Shown here: piece after piece, positions 7,387-11,507 of the stretch
Numbering within the stretch: position 1 is the stretch's first letter
How the letters are laid out: every line of letters begins with the position of its first letter
Source: Candidatus Omnitrophota bacterium
Lineage (GTDB): Bacteria; Omnitrophota; Gorgyraeia; Gygaellales; Profunditerraquicolaceae
Direction: 5' to 3'
Assembly (NCBI GenBank): GCA_028714595.1
Contig: JAQTMD010000033.1
Span: forward strand, 1 to 11,507
Length of the DNA stretch: 11,507 nucleotides
Translations under genes and position numbers: made by a program
Notes under the pieces: generated by a model
Databases searched by the model: none
What the model was told of the DNA's origin: nothing
The model's input: only the letters and a program-made list of their open reading frames with translations

Positions 7387-7465
7387 GGACGGTTCTCAAC
7401 CCTACTTAGAAGTGTCCCCGTCTTTAGGTCAGGGACACTTCTAACCGTGCCTCAGAACCGTCCCT
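7385..7465. repeat. Nested palindromic element: four 12-mers in alternating orientation, 23-nt phase
   Basis: The asd-truA gap is almost entirely one structured element. Outer arms are AGGGACGGTTCT (7385-7396) and AGAACCGTCCCT (7454-7465), exact reverse complements. Inner arms are TTAGAAGTGTCCC (7406-7418) and GGGACACTTCTAA (7432-7444), also exact. All four are versions of AGGGACNNTTCT, starting at 7385, 7408, 7431 and 7454: exactly 23 nt apart, orientation + - + -, with 11-nt spacers. (The copy at 7408 has one mismatch at its edge.) The first copy supplies the last two bases of the asd stop; the last ends 6 nt before the truA ATG. GGGAC-TTCT words of this type are, from memory, common dispersed palindromes in environmental genomes and resemble REP sequences. 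Confidence 0.85.
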
Positions 7466-7471
7466 GATTCT

Positions 7472-8212
7472 ATGCGTAACCTTAAGCTCACCATCCAGTA
7501 CGAAGGCACCCGCTACAACGGCTGGCAGATTCAGAAGAACACCCCCCGTACCATCCAGGAAATAATCGAGAATATCCTCGCACAGATTTTGCGCGAGAAA
7601 GTCAAGCTGACTGCTGCAGGCCGCACTGATACCGGCGTGCACGCGAGCATGCAGGTGGCGAATTTCAAGACCCGCAGCAGGCTTTTGCCGGCTAAACTGC
7701 ACACGAGTTTAAACAGCCTGCTTCCCGACGATATCAAGGTGACGCGCATCCGGGAGGCGCCGCCTGATTTCCACAGCCGGTATTGCGCCAGGTCAAAGAC
7801 CTACCGCTATACCATCCTGAATCGCGCGTACTCCGACGTCTTTGAGCGCAGCCGAGAATATTTTTACCCGTATCGTCTTGACGTCTCCGCGATGCGCACA
7901 GCTGCCCGGCTGCTGGTCGGAAAACACGATTTTTCCTCGTTCAGGAAGACCGACCGTGCCTGCCGCAGGACGCCGGTGCGCACGCTTTCGTCGATCCGCA
8001 TCTCGACCAAGGCCGGACGCATCAACCTGGATTTTATCGGCGCAGGCTTCCTGCACAACATGGTGCGTTCCATCGTCGGCACCCTCATCGAGATCGGCCG
8101 GGGCAAAATGCCGGCCGGGAGCATCACCGCCATCCTGAAAGCAAAAAACCGCACTGCTGCCGGTCCCACCGCACCTGCCCGCGGTCTCACCCTCCTCAAA
8201 GTACAATATTAG
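7472..8212 (+). CDS. truA: tRNA pseudouridine(38-40) synthase
   Basis: 246 aa, normal TruA length. It isomerises uridines 38-40 in the anticodon stem-loop of many tRNAs to pseudouridine. The catalytic Asp53 lies in AAGRTDTGVHA (48-58), the invariant TruA motif. KTYRYTI (109-115) includes the conserved Tyr111. The second domain has KHDFSSFRKTD (151-161) and GFLHNMVRSIVGTLIEIG (192-209). The start MRNLKLTIQYEGTRYNGWQ is canonical. No Shine-Dalgarno is seen, because the 12-mer of the phased repeat occupies the place where one would be. The stop is TAG 8210-8212. Proximity to asd is, from memory, also seen in proteobacterial leuCDB-asd-truA regions. Confidence 0.96.
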   Translation: MRNLKLTIQYEGTRYNGWQIQKNTPRTIQEIIENILAQILREKVKLTAAGRTDTGVHASMQVANFKTRSRLLPAKLHTSLNSLLPDDIKVTRIREAPPDFHSRYCARSKTYRYTILNRAYSDVFERSREYFYPYRLDVSAMRTAARLLVGKHDFSSFRKTDRACRRTPVRTLSSIRISTKAGRINLDFIGAGFLHNMVRSIVGTLIEIGRGKMPAGSITAILKAKNRTAAGPTAPARGLTLLKVQY

Positions 8213-8225
8213 CGAGATGGCGCCA

Positions 8226-8304
8226 GATTTTAGGGGTCCTGTCTTGACGGGGTCTGCGCGCACCGTCAGTGGTGTGCTCGACCCCATCAAGACACCCTAA
8301 AATC
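8226..8304 (+). other. Local hairpin after truA, left limb of the fold-back element
   Basis: A strong hairpin begins 14 nt after the truA stop. Pairs are GATTTTAGGG (8226-8235) with CCCTAAAATC (8295-8304), then after a 4-nt bulge TGTCTTGA (8240-8247) with TCAAGACA (8287-8294), one C-A mismatch, GGGGTC (8249-8254) with GACCCC (8280-8285), and an inner 7-bp stem 8258-8264/8271-8277 with one G-U pair and loop GTCAGT. A TTTTTCTTT run starts at 8317, but 12 nt beyond the stem, so it is not a canonical terminator, although it may end truA transcription. The same left arm can pair instead with 8564-8588, so the two folds compete. Confidence 0.65.
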
Positions 8305-8588
8305 CGACAGGGCGAGTTTTTCTTTGATTTGTTGGTTTCAGCGGGCGGTTGCGAGGGAATGCGTCCGGCAACGTTGAAGGGTTTGAGCGGACAATCAGAA
8401 CTTTTTCGGCACCGCGCCGGGCACGGAGCGCACAAGGATTTACGCCGAACGAGAGCTGGCGCGGGAGAGAGGCATACAGAGCGAAAGTGAGGCGTAAACC
8501 GTAGTGCGCGGCGAAAAAGTTCGTCCGCGAGAACCCGGAAACGTTGACGGACAAAACGTCCCTGCGAAGACCCCACACGACAGGACCC
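8234..8588. repeat. Large fold-back element or structured RNA candidate, non-coding
   Basis: No credible gene lies between truA and the MarC gene (8213-8674). Instead about ten short inverted repeats nest in order: 8234-8243/8579-8588 (GGGTCCTGTC), 8249-8255/8568-8574 (GGGGTCT), 8354-8358/8559-8563, 8363-8367/8548-8552, 8369-8375/8540-8546 (CAACGTT), 8379-8383/8532-8536, 8387-8392/8523-8528 (GCGGAC), 8398-8408/8512-8522 (GAACTTTTTCG, 11 bp), 8428-8433/8504-8509 (GCGCAC) and 8439-8446/8491-8498 (TTTACGCC). A purine-rich apical region (8447-8490) stays unpaired. The left arm carries roughly 100 nt extra, which includes the right limb of the local hairpin. The collinear pairing is seen directly. 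Whether this is a MITE-like mobile palindrome or a structured non-coding RNA is not decided by the sequence alone; no clear target-site duplication was found. Confidence 0.6.
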
Positions 8589-8639
8589 GCTCAACCGGCA
8601 GGACCTGCAAAATGCGGCAATGCGCTAATCGCTTTTTGC

Positions 8640-8668
8640 TTGTATTTTGGTGCGATGGTAGGTATAAT
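8640..8668 (+). promoter_or_regulatory. Sigma70-type promoter for the MarC-glgC-argA unit
   Basis: TTGTAT (8640-8645) and a consensus TATAAT (8663-8668) are separated by 17 bp. The predicted transcription start, 6-7 nt beyond the -10 box, falls at the ATG (8675). No Shine-Dalgarno is present, so a leaderless message is predicted. The 12-mer TAGGTATAATAA (8659-8670) recurs exactly at the second promoter (11018-11029). Confidence 0.7.
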
Positions 8669-8674
8669 AACGGT

Positions 8675-9307
8675 ATGTTTGGGTCGTTTGAGTCATTGAA
8701 AGAGATCCTGGGTCCGTACCTGATGACCTTCATCGCGCTGTTCGTGGCAGTGGACGCCATCGGCAACATCCCCATCTTCATCTCGTTCGAAGAGGGGATG
8801 ACCAGGAAGCAGCGTACGAGGGTGATCATCGATTCGGTGACCACGGCGACGCTGCTGGCGGTGGCCTTCATGTTCGTGGGCAAATGGATCCTGCGTTTCA
8901 TCGGCATCACCATCCCGGATTTCCAGATCGCCGGCGGCGCCCTGCTTTTCGTCATCGCCGGCAGGCTCCTGCTCCCGGCAACCGCTAAAGGCCTCTACGC
9001 AGACCCCCATGACAAGGACCTGGGCGTTTTCCCCTTGGGCACGCCCCTGATCACCGGCCCGGCGGTCTTGACCACGACGCTGCTCATGGTCGACCGCTAC
9101 GGCATGGCTGCGACCTTTGTTGCGCTGGTCGCCAATATGCTGATCGTTTGGTTTTCCCTGGCAAAGTCGGATTTTTTCAACAGGCTCCTCGGCCGCGGCG
9201 GCATGCGCGCCACGGCAAAGATCATGTACATCCTGCTTGCAGCCATCGGCGTGATGATGGTGCGCAGGGGGATCGTTTCCATCATCGCAAGTCCTCTGCT
9301 TGACTGA
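8675..9307 (+). CDS. MarC-family (UPF0056) integral membrane protein
   Basis: 210 aa from the ATG at 8675. An inner-membrane protein of the MarC family; the biochemical role is unknown, and despite the name the E. coli protein is not established as an antibiotic-resistance factor. About six hydrophobic segments are visible near residues 10-36, 52-72, 83-103, 118-140, 142-164 and 182-206. Family motifs are VDAIGNIPIF (26-35) and FPLGTPLITGPAVLTT (119-134), the two half-repeats with helix-breaking Gly/Pro. The frame is open upstream to 8504, but the extra 57 codons would run through the fold-back element and past a consensus promoter, and are not membrane-like, so 8675 is preferred. glgC starts 1 nt after the stop. 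Confidence 0.88.
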   Translation: MFGSFESLKEILGPYLMTFIALFVAVDAIGNIPIFISFEEGMTRKQRTRVIIDSVTTATLLAVAFMFVGKWILRFIGITIPDFQIAGGALLFVIAGRLLLPATAKGLYADPHDKDLGVFPLGTPLITGPAVLTTTLLMVDRYGMAATFVALVANMLIVWFSLAKSDFFNRLLGRGGMRATAKIMYILLAAIGVMMVRRGIVSIIASPLLD

Positions 9308-9308
9308 T

Positions 9309-10556
9309 ATGACCAACGACGTCGTCACCTTTATCATGGCAGGCGGGAAAGGCGAACGGCTCTGGCCGCTCACCAAAGACCGCACCAAGCCCGCAGTCCC
9401 GTTCGGGGGGATCTACCGTATCGTCGACTTTTCCCTGAGCAACTGCATTAACTCCGGGCTTCGCAAGGTCTACGTGCTCACCCAGTACAAGTCGGCTTCT
9501 TTGCAGCGTCATATCCGTCTCGGATGGAATATCCTTTCCTCTGAACTTGACGAATACATCGAGCTTTTGCCGGCGCAGCAGCGCGTCCGTGAGACCTGGT
9601 ACCTGGGCACGGCCGACGCCATCTACCAGAACCTGAACACCCTGGAGATCGACGCGCCCGAGGACGTCCTTATCCTTGCCGGCGACCACGTCTATAAGAT
9701 GAACTACGCGCATATGCTCGACTACCACCGCGAGGTCGGCGCGGATATGACCGTCGGTGTAGTAGAGGTGGACAAAACGCTTTCTCAACAATTCGGCGTC
9801 ATCGAAGTGGACAAGAAAGGCCGCGTCAAAGACTTTCTGGAAAAACCCGAAGTGCCCAAGACCATTCCCGCGAAGCCCGACAAGATCTACGCCTCCATGG
9901 GTATCTACGTCTTCAAGCGCAGCGTGCTCATCGACCAGCTGCTTTCCGACGCGGAGAACGCCAAATCTTCGCACGATTTCGGCAAAGACATCATCCCCAC
10001 CATGGTCAAAGGGGGCTTCCAGGTGGTCTCCTATAATTTCATCGACGAGAACGCCAAAGACGCGATGTACTGGCGGGATATCGGGACTATCGACGCCTAC
10101 TATGAGGCGAACATGGACCTGGTCCAGGTCGATCCGCTCTTCAACCTCTACGACAAGAGTTGGCCGATCCGCAGCTACCAGGAGCAGTTTCCGCCGGCAA
10201 AGACCGTGTTCGCCGGAGACGAGATCACCGGCCGCATCGGCCTTGCCCTGGATTCGCTGGTCTCCAGCGGCTGCATCATCTCAGGCGGTCAGATAAAACG
10301 TTCCATACTGTCCTATAACGTCAGGATCCACAGCTACTCCCAGGTCATTGATTCCATCCTCATGGAAGGCGTTGATGTCGGCCGTTACGCCAAGATCAAG
10401 CGCGCGATCGTCGACAAGGACGTGCACATCCCTGCGGGTACGGTGATCGGCTATGACCTGGAAGAGGACCGCAAGCGCTTCATGGTCACCGAATCAGGCA
10501 TCGTGGTCGTGGCCAAGAAGACCGAGATACGGGAAGAAGAACATGGCGAACTTTAA
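9309..10556 (+). CDS. glgC: glucose-1-phosphate adenylyltransferase
   Basis: 415 aa. It makes ADP-glucose from ATP and glucose-1-phosphate, the committed step of bacterial glycogen synthesis. The nucleotidyltransferase domain shows AGGKGERLWPLTKDRTKPAV (11-30), WYLGTADAIYQNL (97-109), the catalytic Asp126 in LAGDHVYKMNY, FLEKP with Lys179 (G1P-phosphate contact), SHDFGKDIIP (221-230) and YWRDIGTIDAYYEANMDL (254-271). The C-terminal third has the repeats of a left-handed beta-helix, which carries allosteric sites in the family. The start is either ATG 9309 or an in-frame TTG at 9300 overlapping the MarC gene; neither has a Shine-Dalgarno, so translational coupling to the MarC gene is likely. 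I prefer the ATG. No other glycogen gene is in the window. Confidence 0.95.
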   Translation: MTNDVVTFIMAGGKGERLWPLTKDRTKPAVPFGGIYRIVDFSLSNCINSGLRKVYVLTQYKSASLQRHIRLGWNILSSELDEYIELLPAQQRVRETWYLGTADAIYQNLNTLEIDAPEDVLILAGDHVYKMNYAHMLDYHREVGADMTVGVVEVDKTLSQQFGVIEVDKKGRVKDFLEKPEVPKTIPAKPDKIYASMGIYVFKRSVLIDQLLSDAENAKSSHDFGKDIIPTMVKGGFQVVSYNFIDENAKDAMYWRDIGTIDAYYEANMDLVQVDPLFNLYDKSWPIRSYQEQFPPAKTVFAGDEITGRIGLALDSLVSSGCIISGGQIKRSILSYNVRIHSYSQVIDSILMEGVDVGRYAKIKRAIVDKDVHIPAGTVIGYDLEEDRKRFMVTESGIVVVAKKTEIREEEHGEL

Positions 10557-11010
10557 GCTTCGGAAAGCCGCTATCGGCGATATCCGGCAGATACAGACGC
10601 TCATCAACGTCTACGCCAAACAAGGCCTGATGATCGCCCGGTCGCTCAACGAACTCTACGAGAACATACGCGATTTCTGGGTTTGCGTATCAGGCGCCAG
10701 GGTCATCGGCTGCGCTGCAGTGCATGTTTCCTGGGAAGACCTGGTCGAGATAAAGTCGGTCGCCGTAGACAAGGCTTTTCACCGGCATAAGATCGGTACC
10801 GGGCTTATCCGGGCCTGCCTCCGGGAAGCAAGGCAGCTGGGTGCCCGAAAGGTCTTTGTCTTGACCTACATCCCCGAATTCTTCCGTACCTTCGGCTTCA
10901 GAAAGATCGCGCATGCCGCGCTGCCGCACAAGATCTGGGCCGAATGCATCAACTGCCCCAAATTCCCCGATTGTCAGGAGACCGCCCTCATAAAAACTAT
11001 TGCAAAGTAG
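10543..11010 (+). CDS. argA: short ArgA-type N-acetyltransferase (putative N-acetylglutamate synthase)
   Basis: 155 aa, single GNAT domain. It probably acetylates glutamate with acetyl-CoA at the start of arginine synthesis. Beta-strand VEIKSVAVDKAFHRHKIG (68-85) and the following IGTGLIRACLREA form the acetyl-CoA site (the P-loop-like segment reads H-R-H-K-I-G-T-G). The C-terminal LPHKIWAECINCPKFPDC is the hallmark of stand-alone short ArgA proteins (mycobacterial Rv2747 kind), which lack the amino-acid-kinase domain of E. coli ArgA. Cys135, Cys138 and Cys144 form a C-x2-C-x5-C cluster that could bind metal. The ATG at 10543 overlaps the end of glgC by 14 nt, with GGGAAGAAG upstream; the longer open frame from 10453 lies wholly in glgC and is not supported. 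Substrate assignment is by family resemblance. Confidence 0.8.
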   Translation: MANFKLRKAAIGDIRQIQTLINVYAKQGLMIARSLNELYENIRDFWVCVSGARVIGCAAVHVSWEDLVEIKSVAVDKAFHRHKIGTGLIRACLREARQLGARKVFVLTYIPEFFRTFGFRKIAHAALPHKIWAECINCPKFPDCQETALIKTIAK

Positions 11011-11027
11011 TCACGATTAGGTATAAT
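11000..11027 (+). promoter_or_regulatory. Sigma70-type promoter for the acyl-CoA dehydrogenase gene
   Basis: TTGCAA (11000-11005) and TATAAT (11022-11027) are spaced 16 bp. The -35 box lies inside the last codons of the argA-like gene. The start site would be near 11034, leaving a leader of about 50 nt with the strong ribosome-binding site AAGGAGGG (11073-11080). The -10 context is identical over 12 bases to that of the MarC promoter. Confidence 0.7.
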
Positions 11028-11040
11028 AAGTGGACTTATT
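11025..11040. promoter_or_regulatory. Inverted repeat overlapping the -10 box (operator candidate)
   Basis: AATAAG (11025-11030) and CTTATT (11035-11040) are exact reverse complements around TGGA, overlapping the last half of the -10 box and the predicted start site. A repressor could bind here, but 6-bp arms can also arise by chance. No regulator gene is in the window. Confidence 0.35.
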
Positions 11041-11085
11041 GACTTCTAACCCGTTTACGTCTTACGTTGGGCAAGGAGGGACGTG

Positions 11086-11507
11086 ATGAACTATCTTTTG
11101 ACCGAAGAACAGCAGATGATCAAGGACCTGGCGCACAAGATCGCCGAAGAAAAGGTGCGTCCGGCCGCAGCCAGATACGACAAGACCGAAGAGTATCCCT
11201 GGGACGTTATCAAAGTGATCGCCGAGGCTGACCTGTTCGGTCTCTTTATCCCGGAAGAGTACGGCGGCCTGGGCTCGAGCGTCTTCAACCTCTGCCTTGC
11301 CACCGAAGAGCTTTCCCGCGCCTGCGGCGGCATCGCGGTCTGCTACGCGGCTTCAGCCCTGGGCACGTTTCCCATCCTGCTCTACGGAAACGACGCCCAG
11401 AAGAAGAAATATCTGCCTGTCCTGGCAAAAGGCAAGAAGGTCGCGGCCTTCGGCCTGACCGAGCCCGAGGCAGGCTCTGACGCAGGTGCGATCAAGACCA
11501 CTGCCCG
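11086..11507 (+). CDS. acyl-CoA dehydrogenase, N-terminal part (runs off the window)
   Basis: 140 complete codons from the ATG at 11086, open to the window edge. It is an FAD-linked enzyme that desaturates acyl-CoA at the alpha-beta bond, in fatty-acid or amino-acid breakdown or in butyryl-CoA metabolism. The N-terminal helical domain is typical (MNYLLTEEQQMIKDLAHKIA; FIPEEYGGLGSS at 54-65). The signature AFGLTEPEAGSDAG (121-134) is the family's FAD/substrate-site motif. The catalytic base and chain-length determinants lie beyond the edge, so substrate cannot be stated; the sequence looks most like short-chain (butyryl-CoA) enzymes. It has a strong Shine-Dalgarno AAGGAGGG (11073-11080), 5 nt before the ATG, and its own promoter at 11000-11027. 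Confidence 0.9.
   Translation, partial: MNYLLTEEQQMIKDLAHKIAEEKVRPAAARYDKTEEYPWDVIKVIAEADLFGLFIPEEYGGLGSSVFNLCLATEELSRACGGIAVCYAASALGTFPILLYGNDAQKKKYLPVLAKGKKVAAFGLTEPEAGSDAGAIKTTA

Noticed and set aside
7385..7465. CRISPR array
   Set aside because: Repeats alternate in orientation, are only 12 nt and have 11-nt spacers; this is a nested palindrome, not direct repeats with spacers.
8297..8578. Open frame of 93 codons on the - strand inside the fold-back element
   Set aside because: It has no recognisable domain, is rich in Arg/Pro/Ser as expected for GC-rich shadow frames, and overlaps an equally open second - strand frame (8196-8594). The inverted repeats explain the sequence better than a protein does.
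8598..8608. 11-base palindrome GCAGGACCTGC upstream of the MarC promoter
   Set aside because: It is short and isolated, and too likely by chance in GC-rich sequence to call an operator.
8504..8674. 57-codon N-terminal extension of the MarC-family protein
   Set aside because: The extension is hydrophilic, runs through the right limb of the fold-back element and past a consensus promoter; the family starts near MFGSFESLKEILGPYL.
8213..8674. Known structured RNA such as RNase P RNA, tmRNA, SRP RNA or 6S RNA
   Set aside because: I looked for the conserved cores (for example the RNase P GAGGAAAGTCC and ACAGA boxes, and the tmRNA CCA end) and did not find them.
10453..10542. Upstream in-frame start for the argA-like gene
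   Set aside because: The extra residues are a shadow of the glgC C-terminus; the ATG at 10543 gives the normal GNAT N-terminus.

Overview
The window is a compact, gene-dense bacterial chromosome segment of moderately high GC. All recognisable genes are on the + strand. From left to right it holds the 3' end of fabH, then fabD, fabG, acpP, fabF, leuC, leuD, leuB, asd, truA, a MarC-family membrane protein gene, glgC, a short ArgA-type N-acetyltransferase gene, and the 5' part of an acyl-CoA dehydrogenase gene. The organism cannot be named from this sequence alone. The type II fatty-acid cluster, the archaeal/thermophile-type LeuCD pair, a LeuB close to the mycobacterial type and the short ArgA would fit an uncultured Gram-negative-like lineage; Omnitrophota is my guess and is inference only.

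Positions 1-3437 are a fatty-acid elongation operon (condensation starter, malonyl transfer, ketoreductase, acyl carrier, elongating condensing enzyme). A strong hairpin sits in the acpP leader and a terminator-like hairpin follows acpP; both could set the high ACP dose. Positions 3470-8212 are leuC-leuD-leuB-asd-truA: leucine synthesis, the aspartate-semialdehyde branch point and tRNA pseudouridylation. From memory, leuCDB-asd-truA also lie close together in many proteobacteria. Positions 8213-8674 contain no credible gene but are full of inverted repeats. From 8640 a new unit begins: promoter, MarC-family gene, glgC (glycogen) and argA-like (arginine), packed tightly or overlapping. A second promoter at 11000-11027 starts the acyl-CoA dehydrogenase unit.

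The most unusual content is between the genes. Three different palindromic elements lie within 4 kb: (1) a perfect 16-bp inverted repeat filling the leuC-leuD gap; (2) a nested element between asd and truA made of four copies of a 12-mer, alternating in orientation and spaced exactly 23 nt apart; (3) a fold-back element of about 355 bp between truA and the MarC gene, with about ten collinear nested helices and a left end that can pair with either of two partners. Elements 1 and 2 begin at or inside the upstream stop codon.

Two enzymes carry coenzyme-site residues that suggest switched cofactor use. LeuB has the Lys-Tyr pair typical of NADP isocitrate dehydrogenases. FabG has an acidic residue at the end of its second strand, typical of NADH-using short-chain dehydrogenases. 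The MarC promoter places its -10 box so close to the ATG that a leaderless mRNA is predicted.
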